Part shown: positions 46,531 to 59,470 of the stretch, piece after piece
Numbering within the stretch: the first letter of the stretch is position 1
How the letters are laid out: the number at the start of each line of letters is the position of its first letter
Assembly: GCA_947561585.1 (NCBI GenBank)
Contig: CANNZV010002544.1
Span: forward strand, 29,847 to 93,846
Source of the DNA: Caprella mutica
Lineage: Eukaryota; Arthropoda; Malacostraca; Amphipoda; Caprellidae
Direction: 5' to 3'
Length of the DNA: 64,000 nucleotides
The notes under the pieces: generated by a model
The model's database searches: none
Told to the model about the DNA's origin: nothing
Seen by the model: only the letters and a program-made list of their open reading frames with translations
Made by a program: the position numbers and the translations under genes

Positions 46531-48109
46531 GTAAATTTTTTCCAGAGATAACACTATAAAATTTCAATCGTGAACTGTATGATAAATAGACAAAGCTGCG
46601 CCTATGAAAAAAAAATACCACTGTCGAAGATCTCTTTGTGAAAAATCTCTCTTGTGGGTACTTTATGTTTTCTATTTCACGGGTGAGAAAGAGTTGTTTC
46701 ATAAATTCATTATTATAGATAACCCAAATATTATATAAGGTAATTTATATATAAAACTATTCTTCACTTTTTATTATAGCCAATATTAGAAAATAAAGAA
46801 CAACAAATATTTCTTATTCAAAGTATTTCAACTGACTTGTAAGTTATTTAATATATTCTTTGCATAATTAACTTTGCTAAGAGTATCTAATTCACTGTTT
46901 ATGAATGGTTACTCATTCATTTTAAAGTCCAGCGGTTTAATTCCAAAGCAACACATTATTAATTATCTGAGTTATATATTATGAAATCTACTCTGACTCA
47001 AATAGATGAAGTGGATAATATAGATACAAGAGACTTCGAAGATGTAGTTAGATGGAAAAATAGTTACTGTATGTAGCCTAGATGATTAGATATAATACCT
47101 TGCAATTGCACATTTTAATCCTACAGTATAGAGCCATAAAAAAAATTTCAAGTTACGTTTGCTAAATTAATATTTAAACCTAGGAATATTGCCAAATTCT
47201 ACAGTTGGGAACCTAAATAAGCTCTTTGTGTTTCTCATCCGTCCATACACTCTAACGGCTTTCAGAAGAAGCCGTTATGGGATTCTATGGAACATTGATA
47301 TAAATGTTTGTAGTATTAGAAAATTTGAAAAAATGTGACTAAATTTTCTACAAATCTTTCCATACTATTTAAAATCCATATTATGATCATGAAAATATGC
47401 ATAAATTTGAAAGCATCAATAAATTTAGTGCATCAATTCTCCTCCGAGCTATAAATTGATTTTTATATTAAAAAATTAATTTTAATTACAACATCTTTTA
47501 CTTATAAGAATGAAAATGTATCAATTATAAATAATTGCATTTACTTTTCATTAGACTTTTTCACCCTAATTTTCGATATAATGATTCTATGGGATAAGCG
47601 GTTTATCCCCTTCTTTTTGATTTGATAAAATTGTAGTTTCTAATTGAGTTTGAAGAGACTATGACACCTATTACCATAAAATGCTTTTTAAAGTTACTTC
47701 TTGAAAATACAGTCACTTACAAAGAAATGTGACCTACAGTAACGCTCAGTCTACCTAACTAGTAACCTAATACTATCATTGCTGGTATTAATGCATTGAA
47801 CTTCAGAGAGTTGAACTTCAGTTCAGAATAGATTGATAGTAAATAAAGTTGTTCATGTTTCAGACAAATTTCTTCACTGGTAATTCGTATTAGTTAAGTT
47901 AGTGATTATTGAATTTCAGCGCAGATTGTGTAACACCAATCACACGCACAGTAAAGTTTCATGTTCATCACTAACTATTATAGAAATAGAGTATACTTAT
48001 GAACCCAACACGATCATTAATTTTCGTATAAATCTTAGCTATTTAAAGAAATACGGTACGTTTAATTTATTTGCTGTTATTTGAAAAAGCCATAATTTTA
48101 TTTTGCAAG

Positions 48110-48720
48110 GTACTGAGGGAGTGAAACCAAATATTTGTTGAAAGTTTATTAGTGGAAATTTTGTTTTGAAACCCGACAATTTTAAAACAACAGACAAATA
48201 AAGTTCCAATAGGCCATTTTACAGAAGGTGCTGAAAGTGCCCACCGCCAGCTTGGAGACATATAGCATCGCTCTCTTCAACACGTTTGCATCAACTTTCT
48301 TGATGGTTCTTTGTTCATAGGATGCTGGAAAATCTCGAAAATGATTGAAACCAATTATAGGAATGGTGCCAAAGTGATGATCTGCGTAGCAATTATTGAT
48401 GGAAAAGTTCTGATTGTTCATCTATTCATCACTGAAGATGGCCGTTCAGTTTCCGTGACAGGTGCCAGCTATATGGAACTGCTCAAAACCACAGTGTTGC
48501 CAACTTTCCGCTACACCGCAACAAGGTCAAATTTGTGGTGGATACAGGATGGTGCTGCATCCATAGAGCAATGCTATGTCTGCATGCCGGCGGTGGGCAC
48601 TTTTAGCACCTTCTGTAAAATGGCCTATTGGAACTTCATTTGCCTGTTGTTTGAAATTGTCGAGTTTCAGAACAAATACAAAAATTTCAACGAATACTTG
48701 GTTTCACTCATAGTGATAGG
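48110..48720 (+). pseudogene. Decayed mariner-like DDE domain between inverted arms
   Basis: KVMICVAIIDGKVLIVHLF and WWIQDGAAS at about 48370-48560 match the first and second strands of a mariner DDE core. The sequence on either side (48115-48260 and 48560-48710) is a ~140-bp inverted repeat (GGCCATTTTACAGAAGGTGC). No start or full catalytic set. Confidence 0.55.
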
Positions 48721-48832
48721 CAGAAAAAACATGTTTTTTATTAAATAAAAAAAAAAGTTTTTTTGTTGAAAAAAAAACACCCAAAAGAAATTTTATGAAT
48801 TGCAAAATAATTTGAAGATAAAAAAATTGATA

Positions 48833-49810
48833 TATATGTTACGCGCGTTTGAGTGATCTGCCATATCGACCGATTTCGCTGCGCAATCTATTGATCAATA
48901 GTTTGCGCAGACATCGATCGATAGCGCAACCATCAATCGATTGCTGTGCGTTCGAATGATATGATTTTATTTAGTTTGTACATCAAATTGGCACATTTTA
49001 TCGCGGATATCAATCGATAGCGCAACCATCGATCGATTTCTGCGCTGTCTAATGATATGGGTTTTCTCAGTTTATGCATTTAATGAAATGTTTTGTTTTT
49101 AATGGAAAAATACTTTAAATACTTTTTTTATATATTTAATATGGCAACCATCATTCGATTGTTGCACGTTTGAATGATGTGGATTTTGTTAGTTTATGCA
49201 TCTAATTGATGCGTTAACTAACAAAATCCATATCATTTAAACGCGCAACAATCGACTGATGGTTTCTCTATTAAATATAACAATTAGATGCATAAACTAA
49301 CAAAATCCATATCATTCAAACGCGCAACAATCGACTGATGGTTTCTCTATTAAATATAACAATTAGATGCATAAACTAACAAAATCCATATCATTCAAAC
49401 GCGCAACAATCGACTGATGGTTTCTCTATTAAATGTAACAATTAGATGCATAAACTAACAAAATCAATATCATTCAAACGCGCAACAATCTACTGATGGT
49501 TGCCTTATTAAATATAAAACAGTAATTAAAGTATTTTTCCATTAAAAACAAAACAATTAATTAAATGCATATACTGAGAAAATCCGTATCATTAGACAGC
49601 GCAGAAATCGATCGATGGTTGCGCTATCGATTGATATCCGCGAAGAAATGTGCCAATTTGATGTACAAACTAAAAAAATCATACCATTCGCACGCGCAGC
49701 AATCGATCGATGGTTGCGCTATCGATCGATGTCTGTGCAAACTATTGATCAATGAATTGCGCAGCGAAATCGGTCGATATGGCAGATCACTCAAACGCGC
49801 GTGACATATG
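48833..49810. mobile_element. Foldback element with ~350-bp arms rich in ATCGAT
   Basis: The outer 46 bp of the arms are perfect complements, beginning ACGCGCGTTTGAGTGATCTG. Arms continue imperfectly for ~350 bp with many ATCGATCGAT and GCGCAACCATC motifs. The centre (49200-49510) is four tandem copies of a 79-bp unit that is itself arm sequence. Confidence 0.88.
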
Positions 49811-50096
49811 TTAATCACTCAATTGCCGTATCTGCGAATTCACTGCTCCGTAGATACACTTTATAAAAATATAAGCTCCTCAGAATAGTTGAAATAAATA
49901 TAGAATTTCCAACAAAAGCATGTGATATTAAGTTTATATTGTTTATTAATACGACAATATATAATTGTCTTCATAACTTGAAGGCGGTGATTATCTTATG
50001 CAGCGTGCCAAATCTCAAAATATTGACTGAGAACTCCACGGGTTTTGCTTCTAAAATTTAAAGTGACCACGTATATTTTTATTCCGTGATAGGAAA

Positions 50097-52418
50097 GTAA
50101 AAAACAGAAAAACAGTTAGCATTCAAGATAAACTGGAAATAGAGAGTAGTCATATACACAAAAATGTAATAAAGACTTATTTGTACTATATCTTAACGCT
50201 TATATATTCCAACTGATTATACCATCTCAATATATTTTAAACAAATATTTACGTTTAGAACGTATAAGAGCATTGAACAATTTATGTATTTAAATATTTT
50301 CGTTTTGCTGTAGGATGCCTTGATAATTATTCGAGCGTATGCTTCTATATTAACAGTGTCAAATTTTCTTTTAAACCAAGTATGGCACCTCGATTTATTC
50401 ACCATCTCTATTTATCCGGTCCCATCCCAGTTACCGGTATACAATAAAATGAAAGAACAGAGGAAATTTAACAAGGTATTAATATCCTGGCACTAATAAT
50501 GTTTTGAGATTCTTAGAAATACTGATTAGTTGTATGGAGCATTTCTCAAGAGAAACTATAATACTACTAACTCCTTATAATACAACCTAGCAATCAAAAT
50601 GATCGTATAAATCTTCTGATGATGATAATTTAAGTTTGAATCCAATGCATGATTTCTGATTAAAACCGTGAAATGAGCCTTTCTTTGACGAGGAAAGTGT
50701 GAAGGATATAACTTTTAAAACCTAATGTAAACAAATCTTCAAAAATTAAGCTATCATATAAAACTTATTTCAATACTATAGGTTTATAATTTTTCATTTT
50801 TAATAACTAATGAAAATGTTCAGATGCTGAAGGATCAAGTAATACGTTACTTACTTCTGGCCCAGTGAGATAATTTTGTAGCTAAGTTGTAACCCTAAGG
50901 GATGAAAAAAGGAAGAAGTCACCTATGGAGTTTCATTTAAATTCAACAGGTTATTGTGCACCTTGCATCAATACCTGCTATTATTAACATTTATAATTAA
51001 AGGAAAATAGGCTGATCAAGTGCTACAAAATATGATTTGCCGGCTAATACTTCAATACAATTATATAAATAGATAAATATTATAGGGTACACGGAAAACT
51101 GACAGGCGGAAAACTGCCGAAGCGGAAAACTGCCAGTTACTTATTGGCAATTTATGTATTTTTTACTTTTGAAAAACACATTCTAAGAACATTTCAATTC
51201 ACAAAAAACATCGTTAGCCATTCTACAAGTGATTAAGGAGACATTCATTTTTTACAATTATAACTAAAGTATATAGATTATTGGATTACTTAATTATTGT
51301 TCAATGGAAAATAGTATTTCAACAAAGCAACTTTATTAAACACACAGTAAACCAAACTTCAGTACACACAAAGAAATTATAATTAACATTTTTAACTTAT
51401 TTGTTAAATCACGTACATTTTAAAAATATGTATATATTTATATATCCATATAGGATTTTATATGTTTGTAAGATTTATAATTTATATCTTGTATATTATA
51501 AATTAAGTGAATGTTAAATCACTTAATTATATGTATGTTAAATATTTAATACATTTACAATTTTATTCTCCATAGCATAAACATCTTCATTTTTACAATT
51601 TTCATTTATATGTAAAAGTATTATTAATTTATATGCAATCCAATTCGAGCGAGTGAAATTGTCAGAGAATTAGGTTAGTAGTATCAGTTTGATAATCATA
51701 GACATAGATGTTGTGTTGCAAATTCTAAATATTTCACAAACATAGATCGAATTTGTTTTATAATGAGTACAAGCGAATATTAAGCTTGAAGGCTTGTTCA
51801 ATTATCAAATTATAAACAAAAATGAAATAATTAGACACTAAACCCGTTATGAAATAATAATTTAGAGATGAGTTGTGTAAACAAAGAAATTGTACTCTGT
51901 CCCTAATATGTACAATCATTTCTTTGTTTCTTGTTCTTTTAGTATTTTCTATGAAAGGTTTTATTTTTTAATTTATATCATGTATTTAATTTTTACTGTA
52001 ATATTTATATACTAATATATTTTATGTATTTTTTTAATGAAGAAAAACTATGTTTTTGTTTTGTTTACTAAGTAAAAAAGAATGTTCCAATAACTCCTTT
52101 TAACTAAGAGCGAACGTCGTTTTTTTATAAATCAAAGTGTTATTACTGACTGACTAAATATGAAAAAAAAAAAAAAAAATTTAATTGTGAATTTATGATA
52201 ACATTGATAAAATTTAGGATGTATTTGGTATTATTATTTTGTATTCAAACAATATTTTTTTACTACTGGAGCAATGCAGATATAGTATGGTAATAGAATC
52301 TTACAGCACATCCCTGTTCAATACGGATGGTCTCATGCTTATGTGCAAATTAATAATTAAGTTCTGAAGGTATATATAAGTTTGAAAAATTATTCACTAT
52401 TCATAATATTTTCCAGAA
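50097..52418. other. AT-rich stretch upstream of copy B, no gene seen
   Basis: A short GGAAAACTGCC array lies at 51088-51140. The last ~100 bp before 52419 is homologous to the copy A upstream sequence, including GGTATATATAAG near 52369 and a pyrimidine-AG 2 nt before the ATG. Otherwise nothing recognised. Confidence 0.5.
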
Positions 52419-53599
52419 ATGACACATGTCAGGATGCAGAAAAAAGGTGAACATCGAAATGAAAGAAGATCTAGCAGAAAATCAGCATCCATCTTTTCAT
52501 TTCTTGATGGTATTACGTTCTTTTTTTTCCTCTTTGTTGGAATAGTCATCTCTAAGATTCCGTTCTACACATTATTTCATCACTGCTCCGAAAATACGTC
52601 AGAGGATAAAATAACCATGGATAAAGATTTCATTGCTGCAAAAAATATTTTGACCAGAGAAAAACAATTGGTATTCCTGGGTGTGATGACAACCCAGATA
52701 TTTTTAGAAACTAGAGTGACTGCAGTGCTTGATACTTGGGCGATCAAAATACCGGGAGAAGTGGTGGTATTCACTGAACAGAATGCAGAGGCTGCTACTA
52801 GTGATGTACCTCTGATCCGCCTTCAAGGGGTTGATGACTCTTACCCTCCCCTCAAGAAAGCATTCATGATGCTCAAATTCATGTACGATCACCACCTCAA
52901 CAGTTTCGAGTTCTTCTTCAGAGCTGATGACGATGTATACATCCTACCAGAGAGACTAGAAAAGTTTCTACGCTCTATTAACAGTTCAGAAATATTCTAC
53001 ATTGGTCAGATGGGCAAAGGAAGTAAAACTGAAATTGGAACGCTATCTCTCTTGGAGGACGAGAATTACTGCATGGGTGGAACTGGAATGATCCTCAGTC
53101 GTGCAGCTTTGGCTAAGGTCGGTCCTCACATTGGAGAGTGCCTCAAGATGTCCTATTCGAAGCATGAAGATTTAGAACTTGGCAGATGCATTCAAAAATT
53201 CTCAGGAGTTCCTTGTACTTGGAATCACGAAGTAATTATATGAAAATTAATAACAAGTGAAATAGCTGAATTATTGAAACAAATAAATTATTGAAATCAT
53301 AACTATTTCGATATAAATTATATTATGGCACTTCCATTTAGCTTTCGGAATTGCAAATCATTGAATACATTTATTACAAGATTATTAAAATAATAATATA
53401 TAGTCAATTTCATTAAAAAATGTCTTTACACTTCGAATAATGCGTATATCTTTATTTATGAACAGAGTGAAGGAATAGCTTCGATTATTGTATGATTCAA
53501 GATTCAAATTAATGAACACTATTGTCCAGAAAAGGCTGATAACGAAAACCGAATGATTCACAGAGGTCAAGAAACAGGCCATTAGGAATATCAGGATAC

Positions 53600-53935
53600 C
53601 GTTAAATATCCTGCCAGCCCATGGACTTCTTTTTGTGGCGATATCCCAAAGACAAAAATTATCGCGCCAAACCAAGAACAATATTGATGCATTGAAATTG
53701 AAAAAGACAATGTCGTGATATTCCTGACGGCCTGTTTAGTGTCGTTGCGAATCCATCTGTGCACTTTACCAGCATTGTCTGTATAATTATGGTTATCAAT
53801 TTGGACATTTGCGAAGCTAATTCTTTAAGCAAAATTTTCTCTGTATTTAAAGCAATTCCTTCACTGTTCATTAATAAATGTTATCTCGACATTCTAAAAG
53901 TGTATTCATTTATTTGAAATACTCTGTATATAATA
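53600..53935 (+). pseudogene. mariner 3' fragment in copy B intron 1
   Basis: MDFFLWRYPKDKNYRAKPR-like text, related to 35095-35425. Relative to the host gene it is in the opposite orientation from that in copy A, so the two are independent insertions. Confidence 0.6.
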
Positions 53936-56900
53936 AACATTATGAGAAAATGTACTAGAATTCCAAGATAAATTTCCATATATATTCAAATTATTAGTAT
54001 ACCAGCTATATTATTATTATTGCAAAGATGAAAGAATTTTCAAGTACTCTTAATCTATTTGTTAAAGAACACTTTTGTGGAATAAAAATAAATAAATAAT
54101 AATTAATTAATCGAAATCATTTTAACTCAACCATTTACTTATATTCATTTCTTTATTTATATTTATAGTTACTAAATGAAACAATATGTACTTTACTTGC
54201 TGGATAGGTAGATGATTTAATTCAGATTTAATTAACAGTAACTTAACTCACCCAAACAGATGACTGACATCATGACTCATTTGTATGAGCCATATTCGGC
54301 ATTGGATGAAACTTTGAAAAGTTTAGATCTTCATCGGCTTATAACCATTCATCCTTTGAAGAATCCTCAGCACGTGTACAGGATGCATATTTATAGTCAG
54401 GTATTTTTTATGTAGAATCTAAGTCTATGTGTTGTTATGCGACTACCTTGTAATCTATAGCCATCAATTAATAGCCATTGCAAAAGGCTTTGAGATATTG
54501 TTTCTTCTCTAGCTATTATGTTTCTCTGTGCTTTGTTCAGAGAATAGACCCTGGACTTTATCCACATTTCTTTAACTTTACTTAAAGATAGTTTAAATAA
54601 TAGAAATTACACAGAGAAAGTTACATATATAAATAGTTATATATAACTCTCTTCTTCATTAATCAAGTTATCTTTGACAGGAATACTCAATTAGAGCCGC
54701 AGAGACTGAAATTAGGTCAAATCTTGAGGAACTTATGACCACTGGCTTCACTCACAACATTTCCCTCAGCTTCCTAGACGATATTCAGTCGGGGTGTTTC
54801 TTCGTCCTTATAGGTAAGTGAGCTAAATAAAGAACCTTGTCGAGGTGGAGCCATGAAACTCAACTTCATTCGAATTTTGAACACTTATGTAAATACTTTT
54901 TCTCTGACTCAAACGAAAACGTAACAGTTAGTTAACTGGTATATCCTTGGAAGTTAGAACCTCTCCAAGTGACTTTATTCATTGCCAAACCTTATATAAC
55001 ATGCTAGAGAAGTTTCAGAGACAAAAATTCAATTGGAATTAACTTAATATGACTCTTTATCGACTACATTACATATAGAGAGAAATTTAATCATTAATTA
55101 ATTTAATAGAGGATTTAACGTTTACTTGAGAAAAAAGGACCAATATCACTGCATTCATAAAGAAATACTTTTAAATTTAATGAGGGTGCCGTGATTCCTA
55201 TAATAATTTCTTATATATGTTATCTCGATGTAATTGCTTTATTTTACTTTTCCAAAGGTGGGAATTCAAGTTTTGTCTCAAGAATCCCCAGGGATGAACT
55301 CACAGTTGATCCGTTCTCTCTGATAGAGTCACAGAGCTATTCCTCAAACACTCTCAACCCACACTTTCGGTCTAACCCTGCAGTGGTAGAAGCAACAAAC
55401 CGCACCACATCAACCATTCTCAATGATTACTATGAGTGAGTGCTGTTACAATGGATCTTATTCAATTGTTAGTAAAAGTACTTATCTCTGTACGCAAAAT
55501 TAACTTATGAATTTGTGAAAAACTTGATCAAATAGATGTTAAAACAATTAAAGTAGGCACGTTCTATCAAACTGCAGGGATATTTATATTCTAATTAAAA
55601 AATCTACGAAATTTCTTCACTGTCACAATGACATATTTCGTACTATTTGAATCTCGGTGGTATTGTGATAACGAGCGTTTGCGATTCCCACTGGCTCAGT
55701 GGGACATAAGCCCTATCTGAACTAGTTGTTACTGGCCAGACCTAATTTATGGGGGTTCTTGACATCTATTGTCAATTTTTCTTTTTCGATCATGTAATAC
55801 AGGATTCACGAAACCCTTTCTAAATTAAATGAATATCTATTTTGATTTTTATCATTTTTAAAATCAGTTTATAAGAATTGATTACTGACATGCAGAATGT
55901 AATTTCAAGATGGTGATAACTGATAAATAATGTGATTTTATAATTTCTTTTTTCAATGATCTTCAGTAGGGAATAATGTATCATTCCAGGCTGTCGAAGA
56001 AGTCTGGCCGAGGCATTGCATCACTACAATTGTACCAGAGTTATTTCAAGTACTCTTCACAGTCCGGATTTCAACAGCGAAGCAGATACAAATTCTTGTA
56101 CAAAACATTGAAGGACAGTAAAACTTGGCCATCTTTTGAAGATGTTTGGGCAGAGGTATGACATTCTCCTATTTGTGAGGGGAGATAAAATAGTATAATA
56201 ATTAAGTATCAAAAAATAATAATTAATATTTCCATTGCCGTGGTATAGGTTCCGCTTGGATCCCTACAAATTCGTCAATACATCAAAACACAAACAAATA
56301 TGAAGAAGGTACGTTCAAAACAATCAGAATGTTAGTATTTAAATCAGCAAATTGTTCCCTCTAAAATCTAGTTTCTTACATTTTGTCAATGTTCATTCAA
56401 TTTCTAATGTTGAGATAATACATTTCCTGGTTCCCTTGTCAGGGAAAGAAGATGTTTTCCAGAGGTTCATGGGTGTGTTGCTTATTTAATTTTTATGAAT
56501 AATATTTTTTCATTATTAACAATATACCATTCCTCCTAAATCTTTTTAATTCCTTATGGTTTAAGATAATAAATGGCTGATTAATTACCAATAATGTTTA
56601 CTGTTTCATTTTCATCTTCGCAGAGAATTATAAGAGAGTAATTTTGGATAACGCAGAAGCTGCTGTACTCACCATCGCTCATTACAACCAACTAAAACCT
56701 AGAGATTTTAAGACAAAGGAACCTTACCTCACTGTGATAATGCTAAAAACACTCTACCCTGAAGCTGTTATCAACATTCTGGAGGTTAGTGATAGTCTTT
56801 TCTTATGAACTAGAAATATGCCGCTTAATCTATATATACTTTTTATATTTCTCAGCATTTATTCCTAGGTCGTAACTCGTAGCATATTAAATCAAAATGA

Positions 56901-57479
56901 GAATATCACACTATCAGCCTGAGATAATATAGATAGTAAATTAAAGCTCCTGAGTTTTGTTGTATTGGTTCCTACATAACTCAAACCCACTTCATGTCTC
57001 GGGTGCACTAAATAGTTTTCTATGATTAAATTCGCGGAAAAGCTATTATCATTGAGGGACGTATATCCTAAATTCATGACGTATATCATTTTCTATAATT
57101 AAAAAAAAAAAAAAACTTCATAACTGAAGTGCATTTCATAATTCAGGTCCTTCATTACTCGAGTGCTTCATAACTCAGATTTACATATCTCAAGAGTTTT
57201 AGGTGATGGACTAAAAATGGACACATCTTGGAGCTCTTTCGTGTAATCCAAATTTGTCAAGGTATATTAACTGCAAGGTAGAGTATTGCGCAGGTTCATA
57301 TCAAGATGATTACAGTTTTGTGTGAAAGACGTACGCTTCGATGACCCGGGATAATTATTTTTACATAGAAACGAGGTATGATATTCATTCTTTTTTTTTA
57401 TCGAATGCTTTAACTTCGTTTTATTTAACTAAGCTGGCTGAATTGCTGAATTCAGCATTATCCTGATTATCCTCTAGAG

Positions 57480-59116
57480 AAGGGGTTCCCAACGTTTCGG
57501 CACTCGCGACCCTTTTCTAAAAGTTTGAAAACCATGCGACCCCCCCTTACTTAAGGCTAACTATCAACAGCTTAATTTTCCTTTTATTTCCTATGAAGTG
57601 GGGGGAGGGGGCATCTGAAGCTAGTGAGGGCGCTAGTAGAGCGCATACATTCGCCGCCACTTCAATTGATTATGGCCATTTCGTGACCTTGGACTCGATC
57701 ATTCCCAAAATTTAATCAAATTGTTCCTGGATAATGACCAATCGTCCCACCAATTGTAAGGAAATTTGGTTGAATACTTTTGAGTTATACAAATAACAAG
57801 ATTACCATTAATTTATGATAGATAAGAAGATTACAAATAAATCAATCAATCAAAGCCCAATCTTCTGCAATTTATCGGAGGTAATAATTGCTTATAAAAA
57901 CATAGTCTTGCCGGAACGCCCTGTCGAGGCACTGGCATGTTAGAGCTGGACTCCAACGGGTTCAGTAATTACCCCTGTTCTCTTCAATTTCTTTGTATCC
58001 GACTCTCCCACCACCCTTCAAACAGTAACATCCTACGCAGACGACCTTACCTTCGCAGTAACCAACCCGAACATCCCCGATGCAGAAATGGAGCTGAACG
58101 ATGTGTCCACATGGGCAACCTTCAGATGGCCGCATCGGACCTTCTGCACTCAAAATCCATGGTCCTCCTTTTCACCCAACACTTCCACCTCCTTTACAAG
58201 GAGTACCTCTTAATCACCCTCCGCCCCTCCCACCCCATTCACCTTGCCTCTCTCCACCCCGGAGGTCCCCGAGCAATGAATTGTATCCTTCCTGTACCTT
58301 ACCGACGTGTCTCATCTCTTTGTCGACTAAGTCCTTCTAGAGGACTCATACAGTAAGGCCATCGGGTTGGTCTACGCAAGGGACGTCACGGACCTGCATA
58401 TCCCGGCTGCGTCATAACCGTTCTTCCCCACTCCACCAGGTCCACACTCTCCCAGTTGAGATGGGGATTTTGTTCAAACCGGGTGAATATATGTTCAGGA
58501 TTGGTAGGGCAATTTCACCGTCCTACCCTTACTGCGGCTTGGCCCTTGGGAGACAAAACTGTGCTCCACCACTTCAGCTGCGAAGCGAATACCAATTCTC
58601 TCTCTCGGGTTGACATTTGGTTGGACCAAAAGGGAGAGATCTCCTCTGGAGCTCCCGAGATCTCCTCTATAGCCATCACCTCCCCTTACCCCCTTCCCTG
58701 TCCCTCCCGGTTTCCCCTCCCCCTAAACTGATGCGAGCGCAAGCCTTTCAAGTGAAAGTTACGACACTAACAAAACATAGCCTCACGCAATTATGCGATG
58801 ATGAATATTTAAGAATCATGTACCTAGTTATTCATTAGCGAATTAAATCACAAAACGACAACCTGAATTAATAGAGAGAAGTTAGGACATAACTATTAAC
58901 ATAAGTTTGTAGCTACAGCTATTAAACCTAGTAAGTGTGATATTTGATGATGCATTTCAGCAGAAAACTGACATACACACATTTAATGGGATCGGCAAAG
59001 AAGAGAACGAAAATTCATCCGAAAATTTATATTATGTAACAGAGTTACGGAGCTCCCCAGCTAGAGCTTCGCAACCCCCCTGCCAAGGCTTCGCGACCCC
59101 TAAGGGGGTTCCCTTG
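57480..59116. mobile_element. hAT-like insertion in copy B intron 8
   Basis: Left AAGGGGTTCCCAACG with GGCACTCGCGACCC; right GCGACCCCTAAGGGGGTTCCC. Flanked by the 8-bp duplication CTCTAGAG (57472-57479, 59117-59124). It carries an inverted GGTCAAGGTCA-family fragment (57608-57855) and a LINE fragment. Confidence 0.8.
57936..58731 (+). pseudogene. LINE-type reverse transcriptase fragment (C-terminal half)
   Basis: Readable pieces in shifting frames: ITPVLFNFFVSDSPT, SYADDLTFAV with the catalytic YADD, DAEMELNDVSTWAT, then LSQLRWGFCS and HHFSCEANTNSL. This is the order seen in the C-terminal half of non-LTR ORF2 proteins. Frameshifts and stops throughout. Base composition is clearly richer in C and G than the surroundings. 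Confidence 0.75.
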
Positions 59117-59154
59117 CTCTAGAGTCTAGATATATTAACTTAGAAGGTATGCTA

Positions 59155-59470
59155 AATGCCTTGATATGAGTTTTAGACTCTTCTGCGCATAAACAAATAC
59201 GAAGATACGAACGCACAGATGTGACCCTGCAATATTACATTGCATACTCTATATATACTATACAGATGGTTAAATAGTTAGTTAGATAGTACATATATTT
59301 TATTACTGGTTAAATAGTATATAAAGATTGGTCCATTGGTTGTTTGTGCAGTGTACTGATTCCATAAAAAAAAGTGTTTAACCCACTGTCAGGGTCACAT
59401 CTAAGCATTCGTATGTGCGTATTTGTTTATTCACAGAAGATTCTAAAATTCGTATCAAGGCGTAGCATTC
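59155..59470. mobile_element. Hairpin MITE
   Basis: Left arm GCCTTGATATGAGTTTTAGA...AACAAATACG...GATGTGACCCTG and right arm its complement (CAGGGTCACATCTAAGC...CGTATCAAGGC), about 75 bp each. Confidence 0.8.

Larger units (their letters stand above)
45868..50096. mobile_element. 4.2-kb DNA transposon with ~300-bp inverted ends (family R2)
   Basis: Left end TATCACGGAAAAATA to about 46231; right end 49806-50096 is its diverged complement ending TTTATTCCGTGATA. Solo ends occur at 24456 and 40690. The interior holds decayed transposase pieces and a foldback element inserted at the inner edge of the right arm. Confidence 0.65.

Noticed and set aside
48311..48748. 145-codon plus-strand frame as an intact gene
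   Set aside because: It is a decayed mariner DDE domain running into the inverted arm of the element; lacks a full catalytic set.
55670..55750. tRNA- or SINE-like text (GGCTCAGTGGGACATAAGCC) in copy B intron 4
   Set aside because: No cloverleaf, no clear A/B box pair and no second copy in the window.
57937..58731. Several GC-rich plus-strand frames of 73-139 codons
   Set aside because: They are frame fragments of a decayed LINE reverse transcriptase, not separate genes.
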